Under the pieces are notes generated by a model. The model searched no databases, had not been told where the DNA came from, and worked only from the letters and a program-made list of their open reading frames with translations. Below are positions 37,284 through 45,483 of a DNA stretch of 64,000 bases, one piece after another. A program made the position numbers and the translations under genes. Positions within the stretch are counted from its first letter, which is position 1; each line of letters opens with the position of its first letter. The DNA comes from Bryobacterales bacterium (GTDB lineage Bacteria > Acidobacteriota > Terriglobia > Bryobacterales > Bryobacteraceae): positions 434,001-498,000 of the forward strand of contig JADJOP010000001.1 of NCBI GenBank assembly GCA_016713735.1, read 5' to 3'.

Positions 37284-40186
37284 GCCGCGAACAACCTATC
37301 GAAGTACTCGCGAGTGCGGCGCTGGATCTGGGCCAGTTCGTCGGGCAGCGGCTGGTCGTGCAGGTGGTCAGGCGTCCAGCGGCTGACCAGTTCCGTGAGC
37401 ATTTGCAGTTGCATGGGGGCGCTGGGCAGATTCCCTTCGGCGTGACCTGAACTGAGTCGCAAGGCGTGATCGATGGAGCGGTAGAAAATGGCCGCGTCGT
37501 TGAGAAATTGCGCATCGGCGCGGTCCAGGTGCCCCATCTTCTCCACAATATCGATGCGGGCGGGCGTATTCAAGACCTTGAAGAAAATACCCGCGCCTTT
37601 GAGGCGCAAGTACATGAGGGCGAAGTCAATGTCGTAGTAGCCGCCGCGGCCGGCTTTGAGCGGATTGGCGACCCCGATTTCCTGTTCCAGCCGCTGGCGC
37701 ATCTGGCGCAGCTTGGTGCGCGAGCGCCCGCCCTGCCCGTAGCGCCGCCAGTCGACCTCCTGCAGGTCGTTCAGGAACGTCGTGCCGCGCTCGAGGTTGC
37801 CGGCAATGGCGCGCGACTTCATATACGTGATGCCTTCCCAGGCCTCGGCCTGTTTTTCGAAATACTCCTTATACTTGCCCTCGGTCTGGACAAGCGGGCC
37901 TTCGCGGCCGTTGGGGCGGAGGCGGGTGTCGATGGCAAACAGGGTCCCCTCGCCTGTGTAGGCGGTGAGGAGTTCGACCAGGCGGGTGGCGACACGGGTC
38001 CAGAAGTGCTTTTCGGGCAGGTCCTCGTCGGGGAGAACAAAGACCAGATCGGCGTCGGAGGCGAGGTCGAACTCGAGCATACCGAGGCGGCCGAGGGCGA
38101 TCACCATCAACTGGTCATGCGGCAGGTGGGCGGCCTGTGCGGGAGGGTATTGGGTGAGAACCTGATCGAGGGCGAGGCGGTAGAGGGCGGCAATGACGCA
38201 GTCGGCCAATTCGCTGGTGCGGCGGAGCGTCTCAAAGATGGGCCGGTGGAGGCAGATGCTCTCGCTCTGGATGCGCAGCATTTCGCGGCGGAAGAAGCGG
38301 CGCACGTCGGGCGCGTCGTGAAGGAGGGCGGGCATCTCCTCGTAGCGGGTGCGGGCTTCCGGTTTGACCCGCATCTGGTGGAGCTCTTCGATCAGTTCGG
38401 GCTTGCGGACGAGTTGTTCGGCGAAGAAGGGGGAATGTTCGAACAGGTCGACGACATAGCCGGCCAGGGTGGGATCTTCGTCGAGCCAGTTGAGCCACTG
38501 CTGGTTGGGGAGCACTTTTTCGAGGAAGTGCTCAAAGCTGCGCAGGCCGTAGGTGAGCTTGAGGCGGGAGAGGGTGGCGGCGAGGCCGGAGGCCTTCATT
38601 TCGAGCGACCGGACGAGGTTGCTGGGGGCGCCGGCGCCGCCGGGCAACTGTTGGATGATGGCATCCATTTCGGCTTTGGGGATTTCGCTGACTGGGGCCG
38701 AGGGTTCGCGGTAATGGGCGGGAATCTGGGCGTGGATGACGCGTTCGTAGATGTCCTTGACCTGGGTGAAGTGGCGGTCGAGGGTTTCGCGCAAATCCTT
38801 GCCGCTCGGTTCGGAGCCGAGCTGGCCGGCCGGCATGCAGCGGGCCATCAGTTGCAGCGCATCCTCATTGTCCGGCAGCAGGTGGGTCTGCAGGTCGTTG
38901 GCATACTGCAGGCGGTGTTCGATGTTGCGCAGGAACTGGTAGGCGTTGGCCAGGCGCGAGTATTCGGTTTCGCTGAGCAGCCCCTTGTCGCGCAGGCGGA
39001 ACAGGGCCAGCAGCGTGCCGCCGTGGCGGACCCAGGGCTCGCGGCCGCCGTGGAGCCGCTGCAGGCACTGGACGAGGAATTCGATGTCGCGGATGCCGCC
39101 TGGGGCGAGCTTGACGTCGATGCCCGGCTTGGCCTGACGCTTCTTGGCCATCTTTTCGCTGATGCGCTCGCGGGCCAGGGATACCGCTTCGATGGCGGTG
39201 AAGTCGAGCGTGGTGGCGTAGGTGAGGGGCTCGACGAAATCGAGGAGTTGGCGGCCGAGCGAGCGGTCGCCGGCGGCGGCGCGGGCCTTGATGAGCATCT
39301 GCAGCTCCCAGTCGCGGGCCCGCTTCTGGTAGTACTCTCGGGCGCCGTCCATGGAGATGCAGACATCGCCCAGCGAGCCTTCCGGACGCAGGCGCAGGTC
39401 GACGCGGTAGCAGAAGCCGTAGGGCGTATAGCCGCTCAACAGCTCGGTGAGCTTGGTGCAGAGCTTCTTGAAGAACTCCTTGTTGGAGATGCGGTCAGCG
39501 CCGGTGGTTTCGCCGTTGTTCGAGTAGACGAACATGAGGTCGATGTCGGAGCTGTAGTTCAGTTCGCGGCCGCCCAGTTTGCCGAGGGCTAGAATGGACA
39601 GGGCGCCGTCCTCGGGCGCACCGTGCTTGTGGCTCAATTCGTGGCGGATGCGCAGGTAGGCCGACTCGATGATGGCGTCGGCGAGACTGGAGATCTCCTC
39701 GGTGATGTCGCTGAGCGTGCCGAACTGCAGCACGTCGCGGACGAGGATGCGCAGCATCTGGCGGCGGCGGAAGCGGGCGTATTCAACCGCTGGGGGCACT
39801 CCGGCGCCGTATTCCTCAAGCGAGCGTTCCAGCCGCTCCATGTATTCGCCGGCGCTGACGACGCGGTGGAGGTCGCCATGGGCGCCCATGGTCTCGATCC
39901 ACTCCGGCGTTTTGAGCAGCTCTTCGCTGAGGAACTGGCTCTGGCTGAAGACGGCGACGAGGTATTGCAGCAGGGCGGGCGAAACGGCGAGGCGTTGGAA
40001 GGCGGCGGGTTTCTGATCGAGGAGACGGCGCAGGTAATGCAACACGCTATCCGGGTCGGCGCAGCGCGACAACAACAGGCGCAAGCGTTCCTGGGTGGCG
40101 GGGTTGAGTTCGTCGCTAAGCGAAAGAGCGTTCGCTTTGGCGCGTGCACGGTCTCGAAACACGGCGATATCGGCAAGGCGCAACAT
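37280..40186 (-). CDS. glnE: Glutamine synthetase adenylyltransferase/deadenylase
   Basis: A 968-residue bifunctional enzyme that adds AMP to glutamine synthetase and removes it, tuning nitrogen assimilation. Both nucleotidyltransferase domains are visible: the N-terminal one with ALGKLGGRELNYSSDIDLMFVY (200-221) and the C-terminal one with ALGRLGMLEFDLASDADLVFV. The GlnD PII-uridylyltransferase-type connector segments PGGIRDIEFLVQCLQ and GRGGYYDIDFALMYL follow the respective domains. Length and order are normal for GlnE. No glnA, glnB or glnD lies in the window. Confidence 0.95.
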   Translation of the reverse strand: MLRLADIAVFRDRARAKANALSLSDELNPATQERLRLLLSRCADPDSVLHYLRRLLDQKPAAFQRLAVSPALLQYLVAVFSQSQFLSEELLKTPEWIETMGAHGDLHRVVSAGEYMERLERSLEEYGAGVPPAVEYARFRRRQMLRILVRDVLQFGTLSDITEEISSLADAIIESAYLRIRHELSHKHGAPEDGALSILALGKLGGRELNYSSDIDLMFVYSNNGETTGADRISNKEFFKKLCTKLTELLSGYTPYGFCYRVDLRLRPEGSLGDVCISMDGAREYYQKRARDWELQMLIKARAAAGDRSLGRQLLDFVEPLTYATTLDFTAIEAVSLARERISEKMAKKRQAKPGIDVKLAPGGIRDIEFLVQCLQRLHGGREPWVRHGGTLLALFRLRDKGLLSETEYSRLANAYQFLRNIEHRLQYANDLQTHLLPDNEDALQLMARCMPAGQLGSEPSGKDLRETLDRHFTQVKDIYERVIHAQIPAHYREPSAPVSEIPKAEMDAIIQQLPGGAGAPSNLVRSLEMKASGLAATLSRLKLTYGLRSFEHFLEKVLPNQQWLNWLDEDPTLAGYVVDLFEHSPFFAEQLVRKPELIEELHQMRVKPEARTRYEEMPALLHDAPDVRRFFRREMLRIQSESICLHRPIFETLRRTSELADCVIAALYRLALDQVLTQYPPAQAAHLPHDQLMVIALGRLGMLEFDLASDADLVFVLPDEDLPEKHFWTRVATRLVELLTAYTGEGTLFAIDTRLRPNGREGPLVQTEGKYKEYFEKQAEAWEGITYMKSRAIAGNLERGTTFLNDLQEVDWRRYGQGGRSRTKLRQMRQRLEQEIGVANPLKAGRGGYYDIDFALMYLRLKGAGIFFKVLNTPARIDIVEKMGHLDRADAQFLNDAAIFYRSIDHALRLSSGHAEGNLPSAPMQLQMLTELVSRWTPDHLHDQPLPDELAQIQRRTREYFDRLFAA

Positions 40187-40274
40187 ACAGTGTGCTGATC
40201 GGAATCAGAATCCGGCGGAGGTGATCACAAGACGGGGTGGCCCTCTCCCTGCCGTTAGTCTATCGAACTTCCCG

Positions 40275-40308
40275 GCGGGGGGAGTTCACACCCGCGTGAG
40301 CTCCCCCG
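40275..40308. other. Strong GC hairpin between glnE and the MOSC gene
   Basis: GGGGGGAGTTCAC pairs with GTGAGCTCCCCC around a 6-nt loop. No T-run follows on either strand, so it is not a classical terminator; it lies about 85 bp beyond the MOSC stop. Confidence 0.45.
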
Positions 40309-40392
40309 CGTCAGGCGCAGAACCCCAGAGCGAGTGGAAGCAAGGGCTGACGTTTCGCAGCGGGAGGCCAGGACGCCGCCGGGGGGAGGGGA

Positions 40393-40893
40393 CTACACGT
40401 CCTGTTCGGCGAGAGTGACAGGGTCGCCAGGGCGGAGCGGGCCGCCCTCGATGACGCGCGCATAGACGCCGCTCAGTCCCCAGCGCGGGGAGCGCGGATC
40501 GTTCTTTTTCACCTGATCGTCGAAGATCCGCTCGCGAAGGGAGGCGCCATAGACGTCGATGGTGCGGCAAGGCGAGCGGCGCTTGGTGATCTCCAGAATC
40601 ACTTCGCTGCCGATGCGCCAGCGCTGACCCGGCTGCAAACCACGGCGACCAATGCCGCGGATGGTCAGGTTTTCCCCCAGCGCGCCGGAGAAGAGCGGGT
40701 AGCCCTCCCGCTTGAGTTCTTCCAGAGCTTCGCAGGTGATGATGAGGACGGCCTGATCGGGGAGGCCGTGGAGATTGGTGTAGCGGAAGCGGTCGCCTTC
40801 GAGTCCCGCCTTGGTGAGGGTCGCCTCGGCGACGGGCTGGTTGGGTAAACCGCCGGGTCCGAGACTGACTTGTACTACTGTTCCGTCGTTCAT
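40393..40893 (-). CDS. MOSC-domain protein (YiiM-like)
   Basis: A 166-residue MOSC domain, the fold at the C-terminus of molybdenum cofactor sulfurases. The start at 40893 (MNDGTVVQVSLGPGG) was chosen over the longer frame to 41121, which has no homologous look. Conserved parts are GLEGDRFR, FSGALGENLTIRGI, the cofactor-binding Cys in KRRSPCRTID and the terminal LRPGDPVTL. Such proteins transfer sulfur or act on N-hydroxylated compounds through the molybdenum cofactor. It is divergent from the 41066 gene. Confidence 0.85.
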   Translation of the reverse strand: MNDGTVVQVSLGPGGLPNQPVAEATLTKAGLEGDRFRYTNLHGLPDQAVLIITCEALEELKREGYPLFSGALGENLTIRGIGRRGLQPGQRWRIGSEVILEITKRRSPCRTIDVYGASLRERIFDDQVKKNDPRSPRWGLSGVYARVIEGGPLRPGDPVTLAEQDV

Positions 40894-41065
40894 ACTTCTA
40901 TTGTCCAAAATCGGGGTTGGCCGGAAGGTGTGCGGAACTGCCACACTCGGCGACCGCAGGCGGCCGGGGGCGCGAGCCAGTGGCGCCGCGGTTCTGAATT
41001 CTTTCTGAAGTTGATCCACGAGGCGTGGGAAAATCGCTACCTTCACCAGAGGGAATCCCGCGACG

Positions 41066-41548
41066 ATGATTGGCTCCGAGTTTGGCGCGAAGGCTGAGTA
41101 CACGCCGGCGGCAGTGGACATGCTGGCGGCCAGCCTGGGGTGCGCGCAGAAGGTCTCGCAAGGGGTACGGGATGGCGGAGCCTGCTACATGACGGAGTAC
41201 CTGCCGCGGGATCAGTCGCGGCGGGAGTTCAACCGGCATTTTCGAGTCACGGTGTACGCGCTGCCGGCTCCGGTGGAAGCGGCGGCGCAGCATGTTGAGG
41301 CGATTCTCAGTCACGCTACGGCGGCGGCGCATCAAGCGGAGGCCTTGGTGCGGGAACATGTCGTCGTTCCGGCGCAACTGGGGGGCCTGGCGTTCCTGGA
41401 TTACTCGGTGTGGGGCGGGCACTACGTGGTGGCTGTGGTGAGTACCGGCGACCACCATGTGGCGGTGCTGGAACTGGCCACGCGGCACGGATCGATCCCC
41501 TCGCTGGCTGACGTGAATCTGCTGCGGTCGATTGCCTTGCCGCGCTAA
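41066..41548 (+). CDS. Hypothetical protein, 160 residues
   Basis: A soluble-looking protein without signal or membrane segment. There is a regular alpha/beta pattern (NRHFRVTVYALPAPVEAAAQHVEAIL, FLDYSVWGGHYVVAVVSTGDHHVAVLELA). No family is recognised. The ribosome-binding site is weak (GAGGG 12 nt upstream). It is convergent with TonB receptor 2, with REP-like repeats between them. Confidence 0.55.
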   Translation: MIGSEFGAKAEYTPAAVDMLAASLGCAQKVSQGVRDGGACYMTEYLPRDQSRREFNRHFRVTVYALPAPVEAAAQHVEAILSHATAAAHQAEALVREHVVVPAQLGGLAFLDYSVWGGHYVVAVVSTGDHHVAVLELATRHGSIPSLADVNLLRSIALPR

Positions 41549-41627
41549 CGGAGGAGTGAGGCCCGGAAAACCAGCGGGCCCCGCGGCCCAGAGGCGGCGA
41601 GGCCCGTTCAGTGATTGCGGGTGCTAC

Positions 41628-41848
41628 GGAGCGCACAGGGCCGGGCGGCGCTGTTGGCCGCCCAGGTTCCGTTGTGCGCGGTGACTGCCCGGGGGCACAG
41701 GGCGGGGGCGGGCAGGCCGGTGCGGGGACGGGCACAGGGCCGGGCGGCGTTGTTGGCCGCCCAGGTTCCGTTGTGCGCGGTGACTGTCCGGAGCGCACAG
41801 GGCCGGGCGGCGTTGTTGGCCGCCCAGGCTCCGTTGTGCGCGATCAAG
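41628..41848. repeat. Three REP-like repeats, each a double inverted repeat
   Basis: Three copies of GGGCGGC, a 7-nt loop and GCCGCCC occur at 41643-41663, 41742-41762 and 41805-41825. Each is followed by AGG(T/C)TCCGTTGTGCGCG. In copies 1 and 3 an outer pair GCGCACA/TGTGCGC encloses the inner hairpin (41631-41679 and 41793-41841). Copies 2 and 3 are 63 bp apart; copies 1 and 2 are 99 bp apart because of a GC-rich insert. They fill the space between two convergent genes, as REP/BIME elements often do, and could act as bidirectional terminators. Confidence 0.75.
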
Positions 41849-44800
41849 CTAAAAGATGAACTTCACCAGGAGGCGGCCGGAGAAGCCGGGGTTGAACCAA
41901 TCGTCCATCCCGAACAGCGGGCTGAGCGCCTTGGAGCCTTCCGAGGTGGCGTTGATCATGGCCCGGTAGTCGTACCCCTTGGCGAGGTCGATCGGGGCGA
42001 GGTTGATCTCGGCGCTGGTGCGGGCGCGATTGAGCTGCGTCCACTTGCTGCGTGAGGTCTTCTGGTTGAACAGGTTCTGCGCGTTGAACTCAAAGCGCAG
42101 GCGCTTGCCTTCGGCGACGGAGATTTCGTGGCCGAGGACGAGGTCGGTCTGCGTAAGGAAGGCCGTGCGGCCGAGGTCGCCGCGGCCATTCACGAACACC
42201 TGGGTGCCGTTGATGGTGTTGACCAGCGTGCTGAGCGGGGTGCCCGAGCCGCCATACCAGAAGGCGCCGATGTCAGTACCCTGGCGGTCGCCCCATTTGA
42301 ACGACTTCGAGCCGTAGAGCTTGAAGACGTGCGGGCGGTCGGTGGGAAGCGGACCCTGCGGATCGAGGCCGCCGCGGGCATCCCACAGGAGCTCGTCGAT
42401 GTCCCAGGCGCGGTTGGCGTTGCCGCCCGGACGGGCGATGACGCCGGGGCTTTGCTGGTCGAGGCCGAAGACGCCGCCGGCGTCAGCGCCGGTGCGGATT
42501 TCCTCGGAAGCGGCGAGGCCGGAGTAGTTGCCGCGCAGTTGCGAGTAAACGTAGCTGGCGCTGCCGAACCAGGAGCCGAAGCGCTTGGTGAGCTGCATTT
42601 CCATGGCGTTGTAGTTGCGGACCGCCTTCGGCGTGGGGAACGGCTTGGTGGCGCCGGAAGGGGGAGTCGTGGAGGCGATGCCTGAACCGGGGTTGGCGTA
42701 GAAGTACTCCTCGTTGCCGTCAACGAGCACGCCGAGATCCTCGATGGTGCGGATTAGGGTATTGCGGACGTAGCCGGCGCGGAGCACCGTCTGAGGCGCG
42801 ATCTCATACTCAAAGCCGGCGTTGAACAACTGGCTGGCCATGGGTTTGATGTCGGGATCGATGGTGTCGAAGCCGGGGACGCGGCGGTTGCGGAAAGAGT
42901 TTGTCACGGCGGGGTTCCACAGGTCACGGCCCGGCAGGTTCTTGCTGTTCAGGCTGTAGACGTCGAATGTGTCGAGCGAACGGTAGCGGACGCGCCAGTA
43001 GTCGCCGCCGAAGGTGCCGCGGGCGAGCTCGTACTTCACCCAGTCGTAGTAACGGCCCCAGCTGCCATAGACCTTCAGCTTGCCGGTGCCGAACACGTCG
43101 AAGGAGGCGCCGATGCGGGGGGCGATCTTCTTGCCCCAGCCAAAGTCAAACGCGTATTCCTTCACGTCGCGCTGGAAGGAGGGGACGCGCTCGGACTCAA
43201 GGCGCAGGCCGAGGTTCAGGGTCAGGCGCGGGATGATGCGCCAGTTGTCCTGGAAGTAGATGTTGTTGATGTTGGCGCCGGTGGAGCCGCCGGTGCCGAA
43301 CTCATGGTACTCGTAATAGCCATACGTGCCGCGCTGCGCGGGGGGAACGCCGGGGACCGACGAGGTAAAGGCTCGGTTCCAAAAGATGTTGATGTAGCCG
43401 CCGGTGGGGTAGTCCTGCAGCACGTTGTTGACGTTCTTCTGTGTGCCGATGCCGATTTTGAGGTCATGCGTGCCGCCGGCGCGGAAGAACTGGTTGAAGT
43501 CGGCCTGCACGTAGGTGCGGGTGACGATGTCCCACTGGGCGCGGGAAACGCGCGGCGTGTTCGTCGTACCCGAGGGTCCGATGTAGTTGGCCGGGACGCC
43601 GGGGGTTCCGACTGAGGTGATGGAGTAGGTGACCGGGGTGATATCGGGAAGACCGACATCCTTGTAGTTGTCCCAGAAGCGGCCGGCGCGCACCGAGAAG
43701 AGCGACGTGGAAGTGAGCGTCCAATCAAGTTGGGCGCCGTAGTTGGATTGCGGCGCGAAGAAGCCCTGGTTGGCGCGGATGCTGTTGGCGGCCTTCGAGG
43801 AGGTGATGCAGTTCGGGCATTCCCCGCCGTAGCCGGGCAGCGTGCCGACGGACTTAGTGGGCGTCCACAGCCAGTGCATGCTGCCGCGCAGCGACTTCGT
43901 GATGTCGAAGGAGAGCTTGTTGAACAGCATGTGGCGGGTGGAATCCTGATCAATCGAACCGGTTTCCTTGCCATTGGCGAAGCCGTAATCGTTGGTGCGG
44001 CTGCCGAAGTTGGGCGAGGCGGCGCTGTAGAAATAGAGGCGGTTCTTGATGAAGTAGCCGCCCAGCGCGTAGCCGATCTCGTTGTTGTCGTTCTTCTGCT
44101 TGGCGTCCTGGTAGTAGGCCGTCGTGGTGTCGTTCGACGGGCTGAGCAGGAGGCGCTTGCGGTTGGCGGCGCTGATTTTGTTGCCCGCCAGGTAGTAGTG
44201 GATGTCGCCGTGGAAGCTGTTGCCACCGGACTTGGTGATACCGCTGACGACGCCACCGAGGGCGCCGCCGTATTCGGCCGAGATGCCGCCGGTCTTCACC
44301 TGGACTTCCTGGAGGATTTCAAACACGGCATCCTGGCGCGACTGCCCGTTGAGCAGCGAGGTCGTCGAAATACCGTCGATCGTGAAGTTGTTCTCCGCGC
44401 CGCTGGCGCCGTTCACCTGAATGCCGCCTTCGATCTCGCCGGAGTTCACGGAGGTGGAGTTCAGTGCGAGCGACTGGAAGCTGCGCGCCTTGGGCAGGCG
44501 GTCAAACTCCTCCGACGTGATGTTGTTGGCCATCGTCGTGTTCGTGGTGTCGATGAGCGGAGCCGCATCGGTGACCTGAATGGTCTGCTCGGTGGTGCCG
44601 ACAGTCATTTTGGCGTCGACAGTCAGCGTCTTGCCCAGCAGGAGGTTCACTTCGGGGACTTCGTAGACCGAGAAGCCCTTCAGTTCGAAGCGGACCACGT
44701 ATTTGCCGGGTTCGAGGTTGCGGGCCTGATAGGCGCCGCTGCCAGTGGTCGTGGTCTCGGTGACGCGCCCGGTGACTTTGTTTGTAACCGTCACCTTGGC

Positions 44801-44992
44801 GCCCGGCAGCACGCCGCCGGAGGAGTCCATGGCCGTGCCATTAATTTCCGAGAATCGTTCCTGCGCGGTAGCGACGGAGCCCGAAGACAGCAGGATGAGA
44901 AGAAGAGAGAGGACCGCGAAGTGGAAGGTGTACCGTTGCCAGTCAGCAACGAGACGCCACATCCGCGGAACAACGGTGTGAGTGTGTTTCAT
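41849..44992 (-). CDS. TonB-dependent receptor, Oar-like (receptor 2)
   Basis: A 1047-residue outer-membrane transporter. The start at 44992 (MKHTHTVV) has GGAAAGGG just upstream and gives a long signal region (LSLLLILLSSGSVATA); the frame extends to 45265 but that prefix is not signal-like. A carboxypeptidase-regulatory-like domain (INGTAMDSSGGVLPGAKVTVTN), a plug (DRLPKARSFQSLALNSTSVNSGE, YGGALGGVVSGITKSGGN) and a barrel ending LLVKFIF follow. The substrate is unknown. The upstream region has several palindromes, suggesting specific regulation. Confidence 0.92.
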   Translation of the reverse strand: MKHTHTVVPRMWRLVADWQRYTFHFAVLSLLLILLSSGSVATAQERFSEINGTAMDSSGGVLPGAKVTVTNKVTGRVTETTTTGSGAYQARNLEPGKYVVRFELKGFSVYEVPEVNLLLGKTLTVDAKMTVGTTEQTIQVTDAAPLIDTTNTTMANNITSEEFDRLPKARSFQSLALNSTSVNSGEIEGGIQVNGASGAENNFTIDGISTTSLLNGQSRQDAVFEILQEVQVKTGGISAEYGGALGGVVSGITKSGGNSFHGDIHYYLAGNKISAANRKRLLLSPSNDTTTAYYQDAKQKNDNNEIGYALGGYFIKNRLYFYSAASPNFGSRTNDYGFANGKETGSIDQDSTRHMLFNKLSFDITKSLRGSMHWLWTPTKSVGTLPGYGGECPNCITSSKAANSIRANQGFFAPQSNYGAQLDWTLTSTSLFSVRAGRFWDNYKDVGLPDITPVTYSITSVGTPGVPANYIGPSGTTNTPRVSRAQWDIVTRTYVQADFNQFFRAGGTHDLKIGIGTQKNVNNVLQDYPTGGYINIFWNRAFTSSVPGVPPAQRGTYGYYEYHEFGTGGSTGANINNIYFQDNWRIIPRLTLNLGLRLESERVPSFQRDVKEYAFDFGWGKKIAPRIGASFDVFGTGKLKVYGSWGRYYDWVKYELARGTFGGDYWRVRYRSLDTFDVYSLNSKNLPGRDLWNPAVTNSFRNRRVPGFDTIDPDIKPMASQLFNAGFEYEIAPQTVLRAGYVRNTLIRTIEDLGVLVDGNEEYFYANPGSGIASTTPPSGATKPFPTPKAVRNYNAMEMQLTKRFGSWFGSASYVYSQLRGNYSGLAASEEIRTGADAGGVFGLDQQSPGVIARPGGNANRAWDIDELLWDARGGLDPQGPLPTDRPHVFKLYGSKSFKWGDRQGTDIGAFWYGGSGTPLSTLVNTINGTQVFVNGRGDLGRTAFLTQTDLVLGHEISVAEGKRLRFEFNAQNLFNQKTSRSKWTQLNRARTSAEINLAPIDLAKGYDYRAMINATSEGSKALSPLFGMDDWFNPGFSGRLLVKFIF

Positions 44993-45483
44993 AGACCCTT
45001 TCCAATAGATACGCAAATTGCGCCAGCCCGCCGGACCTGGGAGAGAACCCCCAAAGACCGACGCAACGGGCCAACTCACCGCTCCAGTGTGGTTGACTAG
45101 AGCACCTTGCTTGCCACCGACCACCATTCGCGGTTCGGCAACCAGTCCAGTTGGGGAATACGACAGCCCACTGATATGTGCGAGGTTCCTAAGATGTAGC
45201 ACGGAAAGAGTCGAAGTGAAAGCCAAATGAAATGACAAAGTTGGCCAGAGAGCGAGGAATTTCACATCGCCCCCACATTCCAGTGGTTGTCGATCAGTTT
45301 ACTGGAGTTCGTAGTTGGGTGAAATTGCACACGAATGTGCAATTCCGGGAGCCGGAAACGGCGTTTCCCCCACATTGTGGAAATACAAGCAGGGGGTAAG
45401 ATTAGCGCTGGTTCAACGGTCTACACACAGAAGTTTAGACCCACATTGATGTGGTGCTTTCCGCCGGGTACGGTTAAGCCCGG
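44993..45483. promoter_or_regulatory. Palindrome-rich upstream region of TonB receptor 2
   Basis: About 490 bp without a convincing gene. It contains the shared TonB leader CTATTGGAAAGGGTCTAT at the receptor start, a perfect palindrome AATTGCACA-CGAA-TGTGCAATT (45323-45344), and three CCAC...GTGG palindromes at 45273-45286, 45370-45380 and 45441-45454. The last is CCACATTGATGTGG, a perfect dyad. These look like binding sites for dimeric regulators; none is encoded next door. Confidence 0.55.

Noticed and set aside
37466..39592. 708-codon plus-strand frame
   Set aside because: Antisense shadow of glnE without domain signatures.
41608..41847. Repeat-encoded protein with AHNGTWAANNAARPCA units on the minus strand
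   Set aside because: The frame is a by-product of the REP-like DNA repeats; there is no start signal, and the palindromes explain the pattern.
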